Shown: positions 10,531 through 22,027, counted from the first letter of the stretch. The stretch: 64,000 nt of DNA from Ahaetulla prasina (GCF_028640845.1 NC_080542.1:132311080-132375079); one strand, 5' to 3'. Notes: generated by a model not told the origin, from the letters alone. Numbers and translations are program-made.

Positions 10531-11984
10531 ATAGATTGCAGAAATCTCTCTCTTTCAAACAGATAATAGGACCTAAACTGTTGGTTCCATCTATATTGCC
10601 CTGCCCCGTTATTTATAAGCAAACAAGTTGTTGGAAAAATCATCCTAAATCTCAAGTGCTCTTATCCTAATACAAGATACTCAGATACTGTCCCATTCCA
10701 TAACAAAGGAAATTAACAGTTAAGAGAATTTGCCAAAATGTTTTTTGGTAGCTGAGCAACTTCACAGTTAGAAGTAAAATTAAATTTAGCAATGTTCTCC
10801 ATTGTGAGTGCCTGTAAATACATATTTATAAGCATATCTCTATATACTCCTTTAGGCCCTATGAAGCAAGTGTGCATGTGTGTATGTGTCTACCTTAAAA
10901 GCAATTTATCAACCCATGGATCAATATTTTCCAGCAATACAGTGAAACAATTGGGATTATTACAGCGAAGAAAATATTTAACATGTAAATACATTCTTCT
11001 CCTCGTTCATTAGACGGCCTTCCTTTGTCATTTTCTCCCATTAACTAATATGTTCCAGTCGGTTGCCTCTCTAATTTCCAGATTATGCAGAGATATGGAT
11101 CTCGTGAAACATCTGCGGGAGCTCCATGTCTTATTTAGTTGTGAAGAGTGTCCCAGAGCATCAGACTGATAGAATATGAGCTGAAGAGAAGGACTTGCAG
11201 TTGCTTACTACATCTTCTCAGCAAGCAATGGCTCTATTTAAACATAATCTTTTCTTCCCTGTTCTTCCTTTTAATCTTAAAATTTAAGGGAAACATACAG
11301 GAAAAGCATGTAACTATTTAAATGTTTTCTTTAAAACAGCTCATACCTTTAAAGTACCATGGAAGGTTGATTAGCTTATTATTTATGGCTAAAGTAGGAT
11401 TTTGGAGGGAGAAAGGGGATTTATCAAATGAATATATCAACTTAGTATTTTATTTGCTTCTTCTTCACCAGGATTTGGTGAAGCCAGACATTTGTTGGCC
11501 AGACATCTCTCCTTATATTCTTGCAGTGGCCAAGTGTCACACTGGGTGTAATGGTTATGCTAAGTCTGGAATTTTCTAATTGTAATGGCCCTGTCTCATT
11601 TTTATTTTTTAAAAACATAACTTAAGCCTTTAGTATACAATTTGTTAAATTTTCTTGGGTTATTAAAAGAGGAGTTATTTTTTAAGGGGGAATGGTGTTT
11701 TTTTCCACTTCTTTTTATATGTTCTTTTCCTTTTTATTTCTTGTATTTTTTCATTTTATATTGTTATTTTACTTTAATTTTCAGTACTTCCTGCAAGAGA
11801 TCTATTTCATCTATTTTGTTAGTGGTAAGCAGAATCTCTAAATAATATATTTTAGGAGTTTGGACTCCTACCCAACTTAAGTAGTCCAGCTTCTAGTACC
11901 TATGGCAGAAGTAGGCAATTGTATGGTGTTTGCACAAATCATAGGAAGCTGCTAGCTTGCAGAGAAAACAATGCAAGGCTCATA
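10531..11984. other. No recognised feature
   Basis: AT-rich, no supported gene. Several 60-85 codon frames exist, all without recognisable domains. Confidence 0.45.
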
Positions 11985-13597
11985 ATTTATTTATTTATTT
12001 ATTTATTTATTCAAATTTGTATACCGCCCTATCTCCCGAAGGACTCAGGGCGGTTCACAGGCACATAAAACATTTATATACAATTAAAATAACTATTAAA
12101 AAACTTATTCTAATGCCGAATATTAAAAATATAAATATAAATCTTAAAACCAAATTTAAACCCCTGTAAATTTAAAAATCTATAAATTTAAAATCTAAAT
12201 TTAAAATCTAAGCCAGTCCTGCACAGATGAATAAATGCGTCTTGAGCTCGCGACGGAAGGTTCGGAGGTCCGGAAGTTGACGGAGTCCTGGGGGGAGTTC
12301 GTTCCAGAGGGTGGGAGCCCCCACAGAGAAGGCCCTTCCCCTGGGCGTCGCCAGACGACACTGTCTAGCTGACGGCACCCTGAGGAGTCCCTCTCTGTGA
12401 GAGCGCACAGGTCGGTGAGAGGTATTCGGTAGCAGTAGGCGGTCCCGTAGGTAACCCGGCCCTATGCCATGGAGCGCTTTAAAGGTAGTTACCAACACCT
12501 TGAAGCGCACCCGGAAGGCCACAGGTAGCCAGTGCAGTCTGCGCAGGATAGGTGTCATACGGGAGCCACGAGGGGCTCCCTCTATAACCCGCGCAGCCGC
12601 ATTCTGAACTAACTGCAGCCTCCGGATGCCCTTCAAGGGGAGCCCCATGTAGAGAGCATTGCAGTAATCCAGGCGAGACGTCACGAGGGCGTGAGTGACC
12701 GTGCACAGGGCATCCCGGTCTAGAAAGGGGCGCAACTGGCGCACCAGGCGAACCTGGTAAAAAGCTCTCCTGGAGACGGCCGTCAAATGATCTTCAAAAG
12801 ACAGCCGTTCATCCAGGAGGACGCCCAAGTTGCGCACCCTCTCCATCGGGGCCAATGACTCGCCCCCAACAGTCAGCCGAGGACTCAGCTGACTGTACCG
12901 GGATGCCGGCATCCACAGCCACTCTGTCTTGGAGGGATTGAGCTTGAGCCTGTTTCTCCCCATCCAGACCCGTACGGCCTCCAAGCACCGGGACAACACT
13001 TGATAACCGTTGGGGTGGCCCGGTGTGGAAAAGTACAGCTGGGTGTCATCAGCGTACAGCTGGTACCTCACACGAAGCCACTGATGATCTCACCCAGCGG
13101 CTTCATATAGATGTTGAACAAAGGGGCAGAGGATCGACCCTGCGGCACCCCACAAGTGAGGCGCCGCGGGCCGACCTCTGCCCCCCCGTCAACACCGTCT
13201 GCGACCGATCGGAGAGATAGGAGGAGAACCACCGATAAACGGTGCCTCCCACTCCCAATCCCCCCAATCGGCGCAGCAGGATACCATGGTCGATGGTATC
13301 AAAAGCCGCTGAGAGGTCTAACAGGACCAGGGCAGAGGAACATCCCCTATCCCTGGCCCTCCAGAGGTCATCCACCAACGCGACCAAAGCCGTCTCAGTG
13401 CTGTAACCGGGCCGGAAGCCGGACTGGAACGGGTCTAGATAGACAGTTTCATCCAGGTGTAGGGGAAACTGATATGCCACCATACTCTCTACAACCTTCG
13501 CCGCGAAGCGAAGGTTGGAGACCGGACGATAATTACCTAAAACAGCCGGGTCCAGGGAAGGCTTCTTGAGGAGGGGTCTCACCACCGCCTCTTTCAA
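11985..13597 (-). mobile_element. L2 LINE, 5' truncated
   Basis: Minus-strand L2 with an AAAT-type tail at 11985-12013 next to the conserved 3' hairpin-like end (GCCCTATCTCCCGAAGGACT on the plus strand). It is GC-rich against AT-rich surroundings. The 5' edge is at about 13597 where coding similarity to the L2 copy at 51736-53498 stops. The flanks share ATAATT-like sequence, but it merges with the tail, so the target-site duplication is uncertain. Confidence 0.9.
12208..13597 (-). pseudogene. L2 reverse transcriptase, frameshifted
   Basis: The upstream frame (13103-13597) has NYRPVSNLRFAAKV, LLDLSAAFDTIDH and ends with a shifted frame just after the GGQRSA segment. The downstream frame (12208-13071) has QLYADDTQLYFSTP, with the catalytic YADD box, then RLDYCNALYMGLPL and the C-terminal SVGAPTLWNELPPGLRQ typical of the L2 clade. 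The conserved GVPQGS box lies at the frameshift between the two, around 13100-13160, so the enzyme is broken in the palm domain. The endonuclease is absent by truncation. Confidence 0.9.
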
Positions 13598-13914
13598 ATA
13601 ATTATTTGATGCATTGTCTTTCGACTCCTAAAGATACTGCTTAGATGATAAGCAAAATACCTTGCAGTCAAGAAGGTGTTTCTGATTAGTTGTGACCCTC
13701 AATGCAGCCATTTTGGGAATGTGTGCTCCTCAAATCTATCGTATTCTTTTAATATTCCACATATGCCCTTGGTTCAAAAAGTTTGCTCAAGCTGGGGACC
13801 CAATATGTTTTGATAAATAAGGATTGGCTTTGTACAGTTCCCCCCATCTATTTCCATATTGATTTTTCCTTGGGTAATTCTGCTCATGAAGGATTTTAAT
13901 TGAACCCCCAACTT
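13598..13914. other. No recognised feature
   Basis: Short unique stretch between an L2 and a MITE. Confidence 0.4.
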
Positions 13915-14285
13915 GACCAGAGCAGATATAGGTACTCTCAACCATAATTGAGCCCAAAATTTCTATTGCTAACCAGCACAGTTGTTAAGTGACTGTTTCC
14001 CCATTTAATGACCTTTTTTTGCTACAGTTGTTAAATAAAATCACTACAGTTGTTAAGTGAATTATGTGGTTGTTAAGAGAATTTGACTTGCCCCATTGAC
14101 TTTGCTTGTTAGAAGGCAAATGGGAAGGTTACAAATGGTGATCACATATCCGCTGGGCAGCATAATTATCATAAATACATGACAGTGCCTGAATGGTCAT
14201 AAGTATGAAAAACAGTAATAAGTCACTTTTTTTCAGTGCTATTGTGACTTCGAATGACCACTAAATGAATGGTTGTACTGTTTTT
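13915..14285 (-). mobile_element. MITE copy (same family as 3028)
   Basis: Reverse-orientation relative of the MITE at 3028: CAACCATAATTGAGCCC, CAGTTGTTAAGTGAATTA, TTGACTTTGCTTGTTAGA, CAGTGCTATTGTGACTTCG and AATGACCACTAAATGAA. It is diverged along its whole length. Confidence 0.7.
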
Positions 14286-14399
14286 GCCTACATGATGGTA
14301 TGCCAACTAAGACCCACTGATCCTTACTTGGGTTTGATATTAGATAGATATGCCTTGATCATACCGTTATATAAGAGTTGAATTTAAGGTTTCAGGTGT

Positions 14400-15110
14400 T
14401 TTTTTTTTATTGGCCAAGTGTGATTGGACACACAGGGAATTTGTCTTGGTGCATATGCTCTCAGTGTACATAAAAGAAAAGAAAAAAAATACCTTAATCA
14501 AAGATACAACATTTACAACACAAATGATGGTCAATATATCAACATAAATCGTAAGGATAAAAGCAACAAAATTACAGTTGTACAGTCATAAGTGGAAGGA
14601 GATGGGTGATGGGAACGATGACAAGATTAAGAGTGGTGCAGATTTAGTAAATAGTTTGACAGTGTTGAGGGAATTATTTGTTTAGCAGAGTGATGGCCTT
14701 CCGGAAAAAACTGTTCTTGTGTCTAGTTGTTCTGGTGTGCAATGCTCTATAGCGTCGTTTTGAGGGTAGGAGTTGAAGCAGTTTATGTCCAGAATGTGAG
14801 GGGTCAGTAAATATTTTCAAAGTCCTCTTTTTGACTTGTGCAGTATACAAGTCCTCAATGGAAGGCAGGTTGGTAGTAATTGTTTTTTCTGCAGTTCTAA
14901 TTATCCTCTGAAATCTGTGTCTTTCTTGTTGAGTTGCAGAAACAAATCAGAAAGTTATAGAGGTGCAAATGTCAGACTCAATAATTCCTCTGTAGAACTG
15001 GATCAGCAGCTCCTTGGGCAGTTTGAGCTTACTGAGTTGGCACAGAAAGAACATTCTTTGTTTCAATTACTTTGTAATTTTTTGTAAAAAAAAATTGTTT
15101 CAGTTACTAC
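14400..15110 (-). pseudogene. L3/Snake1-like LINE 3' end, broken ORF
   Basis: The minus strand reads the C-terminal end of a LINE RT (about 14690-14960, with segments like RFQRIIRTAEKTI, LPSIEDLYTAQVKK and KNSFF) and then a 3' UTR whose end (TATTGGCCAAGTGTGATTGG on the plus strand) is shared with copies at 24914, 40590 and 42119. Here the tail is poly-T (14400-14410) rather than an AATAG array. The C-terminus also resembles the Rex1 group, so the clade is tentative. Confidence 0.75.
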
Positions 15111-16340
15111 CTAGAGCATCTGAAGATGCTTTTATGATGAAAATAAGTTCTTGAAAATTACCTCCCAAGGTTGTAGGACTTGGAAGAAGAGAGAATCCAG
15201 CAACACACTTCTCAACATTTGGGCAGCTATCTTTGTGTGATATATTTACCTATAGTACACATGATCATGTTTGTGAAGTTAATTCGATTAACGCTGATTT
15301 TTACAATTCATAGCAGGTAGACTCACATAACACATTAGACTAATTTATGATTAAAAGTTTGGTATTCACTGTGCTTTCATAAGCATAGCTCAAAGCATGC
15401 CACAGATTGAAAACCAGGGCTCTCTTTCCAGAATTAAGTCTAGAACTGTATCCTTATTGACAAAGGCCCATAAAGAGTTCTCTGTGTTGAATGTATAAAG
15501 TTTTAGTCCCACATTCTTCCAATCTTTCTTTGCTAGCAAGAACATTCTTACCATCAAGATGTTTATAATTTTTGATCTTCATTCTTTCATGAGCCAGATT
15601 TCTAACTTTTTAAAAAAAAAAAAAAAAAGAGGAGAAGCTGTGGAAATATCCAATATCACAACCTGTCAGGTTTGTGATATTGTCAGATATCCCCACTTGC
15701 CTCTGGGGAGAGCTCTTGAGTCAAGGCAGTGCTGATCTCAAAACAGGATTTTGAATATCTCTGACCCCACAGTGAGCATGTTTGAAGAGTTGGCTTGTTT
15801 ATTACCAGAACTCCCATACCGAAACGGTGACATCACCCTGCTGTTATAGCCACCACTGCACAGATAATTTGAGCTGTGTCACTTCATCCACTGATTGTGA
15901 AACCTCTTAATCTGTTTACCACACTCTTTTAGTGATGACCAGGGATTCCCACACTCCCTGGAAGTGCTGAACATGCACTGCTGAAATCAAAGAAACAAAA
16001 TTGTATTTCACCCCCCCCCTCCTTTAACTTCCTTGTGAGCAGTTTGGTTGATCCACTGACACTGCATGTTTACAATTAAAATTCAGTTCAATTCCTTTAC
16101 ATTGCTTATTTATCAAGTGACGATCTCTGAAGATAACCCAAAGATTGTTGATTGATGAATCAGTGCTATATGATGTGGAGAAATGAGACAAAGTGCACAA
16201 TTCAGCTAATGTTCAACATCTTGTCAGCCTTGCCGATTCCAATTTTGTAAGACTACTGTGTGCAAAGGTTTGCATAATGATCCAAGCAGAATTAAGTAAT
16301 TTGGCTTCAGTGCAAGAAAGATAAACTTTCTGTTTAACTT
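15111..16340. other. No recognised gene
   Basis: Contains a poly-A run at about 15612-15628 and a C-run near 16010-16020. Nothing else recognised. Confidence 0.45.
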
Positions 16341-16735
16341 TATTTATTTATTTGTTTGTTTGTTTGTCATAACACCATACATAAGTATAAGCATGAAGCA
16401 ACAGTAGGACAGGGATGGTAGGCACGCTTGTGCTCTTATGTACACTCCTTATAGACCTCTTAGGAATGGGGTGAGGTCAATAGTTAACAGTTTTTGATTG
16501 AAGCTTTTGGGATTTTGGGAAGAGACCACAGAGTCAGGTAGTGTATTTGAAGCATTAACAACTCTGTTACAGAAGTCATATTTTCTGCAATCAAGATTGA
16601 AGTGGTTAACATTAAGTTTAAATCTATTGTTTGCTCTTGTATCGTTGTGATTGAAGCTGAAGTAGTCTTCAACAGGAAGGACATTGCAATAGATGATTCT
16701 ATGAGTTAAACACAGGTCCTGTCTTATATAACTTG
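16341..16735 (-). mobile_element. CR1-group LINE 3' end
   Basis: The minus strand repeats the last part of the LINE at 8623: an ATTT-type tail (plus strand) at 16342-16367, GGTAGGCACGCTTGTGC, then a broken C-terminal frame at 16484-16684 with SFLLKTT-like and ISNC-like remnants of the RT end. It is truncated at about 16735. Confidence 0.75.
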
Positions 16736-17528
16736 CCCATTAAAATCATAAAATAAAATTGGCTTAATAACTTGCCTATTAAAATCAACAAAGTTTGTCT
16801 TCTACTGGTGAATCCTGAACTGTTTGCAATTAAGGCTTCAGGACTTTATTCAGCTTCTCAAGGGCCACAGAGGCCTCCTTCCCAAAGAGGATGGAACCAA
16901 GGTCCGTGCATGAGAAGATGGAAGTTTTGAAAAACAAAACTTATTTTTTTATTTTTTGCACTGAACAGTAATTGAACTCAATGATCTACTACAGTTCTCT
17001 GATTCCCAAATCTGAGTTTGATTTAAAAACAAACAAACAAAACAAATCTAATACATGAATGTGAAGCATATGGCCCTCTAAATTGTTATTTGACCCCACA
17101 TCAGGGGTGAGCTAAAAATACTTTCAATTACACCATTTTGGCTTTGAAATGATAATATTACAATTGCTGAAACGATAGTGGAAGGAAAGGAAGTGGAAAT
17201 CTTTCAGATACCTACTTTCCTTCTCATTTTTCCCCATAAAGCAGTTCATTCATTTTAGCTCATTCATTTCTTTTATGTTATGGGCTTCCTACTTTAAAAA
17301 AAGAAAAACATTCAAGGCATATATTTGAGAAGCAGTGACAATATTGGGCAGCTGCTATTCCTTATCTTACTCTGCATAATATTTTTTTAAAAATAACAAG
17401 GTCAAAGTAATGCTATCCCCCATTTTTCCTTCTAACCCTAGCCCTAACCCTCTGCAAAACTGTTGCAACAAATGGGACCAAGGTGTAATGGTATGTGAGA
17501 ATAGCCTTGGGAAACAAGGGAAAGATGC
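16736..17528. other. No recognised feature
   Basis: Short A-rich runs but no gene or recognised repeat. An 18-bp near-repeat (ACTTGCCCATTAAAATCA / ACTTGCCTATTAAAATCA) lies at about 16732 and 16771. Confidence 0.4.
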
Positions 17529-17536
17529 AGCCAAGG

Positions 17537-17806
17537 CAATGGTGAAATCCAAATTTTTTCACTACTGGCTCTTTGTGGCTGTCGTGTGGCTTGTGGACGT
17601 GGCTTGGTGGCCGTGGCAAGAGAAGAATACTGCAAAATCCCCATTCCCACCTCATTTCAGGGGAAGGATACTGCAAAATCCCCATTCCCTCCCCACTCCT
17701 GGGGGAAGGATATTGCAAAATCTCCATTGAGTAGTTCTCTGGACTACCCAAAATTTCCACTTCCAGTTTTCCAGAACCTGTCAGAACCTGCTGGAGTTCG
17801 TCCCTG
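17537..17806. mobile_element. hAT-like MITE (family A), perfect 8-bp TSD
   Basis: The element runs from CAATGGTGAAATCC to GAGTTCGTCCCTG and is flanked on both sides by AGCCAAGG (17529-17536 and 17807-17814), an exact 8-bp target-site duplication. Its interior repeats GATACTGCAAAATCCCCATT units, in opposite orientation to the copy at 4834. No transposase frame is present. Confidence 0.92.
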
Positions 17807-17968
17807 AGCCAAGGGAACATAATATAAAAGACAATATAACTCACATCATGAATGTGATGGGAAAGGAGTTAAAAAAGGGACCCTTCCTAATTTAGTAGAA
17901 TGTAAAGGGGATTGGTGGCTCAGTGGCTAAGACATTGAGCTTGTCGATCGAAAGGTCAGCAGTTCAGC

Positions 17969-18105
17969 CAGTGGTGGGATTGAGGTAATTTAACAACCGG
18001 TTCTCTGGCCTAATGATTTCTTCCAACAACCAGTTTGCCAAACTGCTCAGAAAGTTAACAACCGGTTCTACCGAAGTGGTGCGAACTGGCTGAATCCCAC
18101 CACTG
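17969..18105. mobile_element. Short hAT-like MITE inside a SINE, perfect TSD
   Basis: The termini CAGTGGTGGGATTGAG and CTGAATCCCACCACTG are inverted. AGTTCAGC lies on both sides (17961-17968 and 18106-18113), an exact 8-bp duplication. At 137 bp it is the smallest member of the family here. Removing it restores the SINE B-box region, so it inserted into the SINE. Confidence 0.92.
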
Positions 18106-18252
18106 AGTTCAGCTGTTTGAATCCCTAGTGCCGCGTAATGGGGTGAGTTCCCATTACTTGTCCCAGCTTCTGCCAACCTAGCAGTTCGAAAGCGCGTAAC
18201 AAATGCAAGTAGAAAAATAGGGACCACCTTTGGTGGGAAGGTAACAATGTTC

Positions 18253-18283
18253 CATGACTTAACGCCTTTGGCGTTAAGTCATG
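18253..18283. repeat. Perfect hairpin, 14-bp stem, TTT loop
   Basis: Left arm CATGACTTAACGCC, loop TTT, right arm GGCGTTAAGTCATG, with no mismatch. It sits in the 3' part of a SINE. Confidence 0.97.
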
Positions 18284-18427
18284 CCGGCCACATATTTCAC
18301 AAAAGTCATGTATTTGAGAGCCAGGAAAGCCTACAGAGTGTCTGGCTGTCAGAAGTTGCTAGTTTGTTTTGTTCATGCTGTTGCATTATCCAGGGTGCAC
18401 CACAAGGAGGAGAACTAGATTCACACC

Positions 18428-18651
18428 CAGTGGTGGAATTCAGATGGTTCTGTCCAGTTCGGGCGAACTGGTACCGCCACCTGCAGTAGGCCCCGCCCAC
18501 CCAGACATAATGCCATCCTATTTAGCCATGTTTTAGAGGCCATGCACATGTGCAGAAGGCACGTGCAAAAGCAAAGAGCATACATAGAAAGTTTTTGTGT
18601 GCGCGTTAACATTTGTGAACCGGTAGGGAAGGTAAGTGAATCCCACCTCTC
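18428..18651. mobile_element. hAT-like MITE (family A), no clear TSD
   Basis: Begins CAGTGGTGGAATTCAGATGG and ends near GTGAATCCCACCTCT, with GAACTGGTACCGCCACC and GTGAACCGGTAGGGAAGG inside, as in other snake members of this repeat type. The flanks TTCACACC and the following bases do not match, so the right boundary may be changed by the adjacent hairpin. Confidence 0.65.
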
Positions 18652-18656
18652 CACCT

Positions 18657-18698
18657 CCATTTAGCTTGGGGTGTAAGTGGACACCCCAAGCTAAATGG
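18657..18698. repeat. Perfect hairpin, 18-bp stem, 6-nt loop
   Basis: Left arm CCATTTAGCTTGGGGTGT, loop AAGTGG, right arm ACACCCCAAGCTAAATGG, with no mismatch. It directly abuts the right end of the hAT-like copy at 18428 and lies about 370 bp from the other perfect hairpin. Confidence 0.97.
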
Positions 18699-19049
18699 GG
18701 AGCTTCAGCTGCCATCTTCAAGTCATCAGGACAGGACTATCATAGACCTGGTCTCTTCTGCAGCAGAATAATGACCCTCTGTATGGCTTAAAACCAGCTT
18801 TATGAAGGCAAAATGCACTAGTGAGACAACACAGAAAAATACAGAATACAGAAAAAAATAAATCCTCATTTATTAGCCAGAAGGTTCAAATCCAGGAAAT
18901 ACCTTTGACACTTGCATAACATCTTGCCCAACATCTTTAACATCGATTCCCAAAGGAAAGCCAAATGAATGTGTAGACATTGGAAGACATGTAAATGAGA
19001 AAATGCCAGGGTTTGAATGTCAGCAATGGACAATCCTGAATAGAATTCG
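18699..19049. other. No recognised feature
   Basis: No supported gene or repeat. Confidence 0.4.
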
Positions 19050-19385
19050 GATCTCACACAGCATCTGCCAAGATTCTCTGTATAAATATATCATCCCCTC
19101 AATGTGACTGTGGGATCCCACATCAAATCATAGATCACATCATGGCCAGCTGTAAGCTGAAAGGCATATACCGGTCCACTATCTAATTTATTTATTTTTT
19201 AATATAAACAAAGTTACACGACAATGGTTAGCTGGCTTAGACCTTGGTAATTGAAGACAGATCTTTTTAACATTTATATTTTATTATGTTTTACTAATTG
19301 ATGTGAAATGTTAATGTATATTGCTAGCCCATGTATGATATGCCATATGCTAAATAAATAAATCAATTGCAAGAGTCCATAGAAG
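19050..19385 (+). pseudogene. Possible LINE C-terminal remnant
   Basis: The plus strand near 19070-19180 can be read as a Cys/His-rich LINE C-terminus (CDCGIP, IDHIMASC), followed by AT-rich sequence ending CATATGCTAAATAAATAAAT. The same tail wording (GCCATATACTAAATAAAT) occurs near 25503. Family not identified; the match is short. Confidence 0.35.
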
Positions 19386-19854
19386 CAGCTCCAGGGACAG
19401 AAGGGAAAATGGACAGTAGATTTTTCATCTCAAATATAAATTAGAAAGGGCTGTATTAGAACTTTGTGCGTCAAACTTTAGAAACTTAAGGTTTGTGGTC
19501 AGAGTAGCTTGTTCCTTAGGAAGCATCTGGAAAAAATATTATCCTAAGCTGGGATACTCATTTAAACCACCTGCACCAGCAACTTGAGGATATCTTGTTC
19601 TTTGCCAATTTGGGGGGCGGTGCACCAAGAGATTTGACAGATGAGATCAGATCTTTGGGAAGTGTTCTTGAAACTTTCCGAGGAGGAAAACCGAAGCATT
19701 GGTTTCCCACCTCATTTTTTTTTCTGGGGGAAGGATGAGTTTATGGAGAAATAATCACCCCAAGTATTGATTTGCCAACCTGGTGAATATGTGAGCATTA
19801 ATTTAATGGGGCCCCCATAGGTAATTTCAATAGGCTTGTTTCAGAGATGTTAAC
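19386..19854. other. No recognised feature
   Basis: No supported gene or repeat. Confidence 0.4.
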
Positions 19855-19863
19855 TTGATTCTA

Positions 19864-20592
19864 TGGATCAGAATAGATCTTGTATCTAAATGGTCTAAAA
19901 CTTGGCAACTCCAAATCTCTACCAGCAAATGTTCAGTCTTACATATTGGAAAAAAGAACCTAAACACTAAATACAATACCTTATGGATGACCCCCACCCT
20001 GTTAAAGACCTTGGAGTTCTCATATCAAATGATCTAAGTGCCAAAGCCCACTGCAACTACATCGCAAAAAAAAGCTTTAAGAGTTGTAAACCTAATCTTG
20101 CGTAGCTTCTTTTCCAAAAACACTACAATACTAACCAGAGCTTATAAAACATTTGTTAGACCAATTCTTGAATACAGCTCAACTGTCTGGAACCCATACC
20201 ACATTTCTGACATCAATACAATTGAACGTGTCCAGAAATATTTTACAAGAAGAGATCTCCATTCCTCTGAATACAACAAAATACCTTATGCTACCAGACT
20301 TGAAATCCTGGGTTTAGAAAATTTAGAACTACGCTGCCTTCGACATCACTTGAGCTTAACTCATAGAATCATCTATTACAATGTCCTTCCTGTCAAAGAC
20401 TACTTCAGCTTCAATTGCAACAATACACGAGCACACAATAGATTTAAGATTAATGTTAACCGCTCCAATCTTGATTGCAGAAAATACGACTCAGTAACAG
20501 AGTTGCTAATGCTTGGAATACACTACCTGACTCTGTGGTCTCTTCCCAAAATCCCCAAAGCTTCAACCAAAACCCCATTGCTAAACCATTGA
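19864..20592 (+). pseudogene. LINE RT thumb and C-terminal domain
   Basis: The frame at 20038-20592 encodes TFVRPILEYSSTVWNPYH, IERVQKYFTRR, LGLENLELRCLRH and LPVKDYFSFNCNNTR, the usual order of the LINE RT thumb and C-terminal region. A short upstream frame (19855-20037) with SKTWQLQISTSKCSVLHIG is offset by a frameshift. The palm catalytic residues are upstream of the truncation and absent, so this is a dead fragment. Confidence 0.8.
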
Positions 20593-20806
20593 CCTCACCC
20601 CATTGCTAAGAGGTCTGTAAGGGGCTTGCATAAGAGCACAAGAGTGCCTACCATTCCTGTCCTAATGTTTCCTTTCATTATATCAAATTAATATAGTTAT
20701 TATATACTCATACTTCTATATATGCTTATATATTTTATAGTTATTTCATGCTTACACTTAGATATACTGTGTATTTCATGCTTACACTTATATATACTGT
20801 GTGACA

Positions 20807-20812
20807 AAATAA

Positions 20813-20867
<55 letters not shown>

Positions 20868-20868
20868 A
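20807..20868. repeat. (AAAT)n microsatellite, LINE tail
   Basis: About 15 AAAT units form the 3' tail of the LINE at 19855. Confidence 0.95.
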
Positions 20869-21279
20869 ATATAAGATAATGGTAAGCAGTAAAAGGAAGG
20901 TAGGCTGGTAACAAAGGCTAAAGGATGGGAAAACTCAATGTCCCATGTTGTCCCAAAGGTGCTGAAGAGCTGAAGAAGCTTCTTGGTGCATGGACATCAA
21001 CTTCTGGAATTCCACAGCCAGCATATCTATTCTGGGAGCTAAAGAACACTCACCTTCATTTTCCTTAGGTTTGAGAAATATTGTGGTAGGCAATATCTAA
21101 AGAAGGGACAGGACTTTGATCACCTAGACAACATATGCAGTTTTTTGATACATACATCACTGAGCACATTCCTAAAAGTGGGGCATACTTTGTTAGAAAT
21201 GGCCATGAATCATTTTTCTAGCAGTGGTCTCACCCATCCACTTACTTACTACCTGTGGGTCTCTCCAGATAATCAGGAC
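20869..21279. other. No recognised feature
   Basis: No supported gene or repeat. Confidence 0.4.
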
Positions 21280-21600
21280 AATTTGGGAAGGTTGTCCCAG
21301 GGACTCTTTTGCTGGAACAATTTCCTCTCCCTTTCCTTCTTTTCAACAAGGAGCAAAAGCAAGGCCAAAGGAAGGAACATGTCCTTTTTTGAATATATGG
21401 ATGCAACCCAAAAGTGTTTTTTCAAGAGGCAATTGAACTTTCTGGTTTTTCTTTGAAGACATTTCGCTTCTCATCCAAGAAGTTTCTTTTGTTCTGGCCT
21501 TCTATTTCTCACCATCCAGTCAGAGCTCAAGAAGCTTCTTGGATGAGAAGTGAAATGTCCTCAAAGAAAAACCAGAAAGTCCAGTTGCCTCTAATCAGCA
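21280..21600. repeat. Palindromic repeat, copy A
   Basis: A leader (GGAAGGTTGTCCCAGGGAC, TTCAACAAGGAGCAAAAGC) is followed by an inverted-repeat core. The left arm (TTTCGCTTCTCATCCAAGAA) is mirrored by the right arm (AAGCTTCTTGGATGAGAAG), and the flanking TTTCTGGTTTTTC and GAAAAACCAGAAAG also pair. Leader and core recur almost unchanged at 45165-45530. Not assigned to a known class; see the finding on a hammerhead-like core. Confidence 0.85.
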
Positions 21601-22027
21601 AATACCAGAATTTCATTTTTTTTTTGTCTCAAGCGCAACATCTAGACGTGGTTTTCAAATAGAATCAAAGTTGTATGTATTCTTTTCTTTGATTATAGCT
21701 GTTAATTTGGCTCTTTGCCGGTTCCATCAGTTTTTCCAGCCATTCTTCCATGGTGGGAATTAGCGTCACTTTCCATTTTTTTGTAGATAAAGCATTCTTG
21801 CAGCAGTTACCATATACAACAGCAAAATTCCAGATTTTTTTTTTCAGGTTGCTTGTTCAAAAAATTTTATATGCGTTTTGACGATCTTCTGCACTAAAAT
21901 ATGAATCAGGTAGGGGAAAAGATAGTCAGTAGAAATAATTGAAAAAAATGCCCTAGTAATATTTCATGACTTTCAGTAGTGTTGTCTATTGGATTCTCAG
22001 AGCCATTACACATCTTCTACCATTGAA
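21601..22027. other. No recognised feature
   Basis: A segment near 21690-21850 (TTCCATCAGTTTTTCCAGC, TTTTTTTGTAGATAAAGC) may be an old L1 remnant, but I could not confirm it. Confidence 0.35.

Larger units (their letters stand above)
17905..18300 (+). mobile_element. tRNA-derived SINE, interrupted
   Basis: The head (GGTGGCTCAGTGGCTAAGAC, with TGGCTCAGTGGC as A-box) is interrupted by the hAT element at 17969 and resumes with GTTTGAATCCCTAGTGCCG, then CAACCTAGCAGTTCGAAAGC and CCACCTTTGGTGGGAAGG. The 3' part contains the perfect hairpin at 18253. A minus-strand relative is at 24517-24770 and a head fragment is at 1288. Confidence 0.8.
19855..20868 (+). mobile_element. CR1-group LINE, 5' truncated, plus strand
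   Basis: Best plus-strand copy of the family seen at 8623, 16341, 1615 and 45036. It begins within the RT thumb region, runs through the C-terminus, then the 3' UTR (GAGGTCTGTAAGGGGC, ATTCCTGTCCTAATG) and ends in an AAAT array. The 3' UTR contains a 31-bp tandem duplication (TTTCATGCTTACACTTA twice, about 20746 and 20777). Confidence 0.85.
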
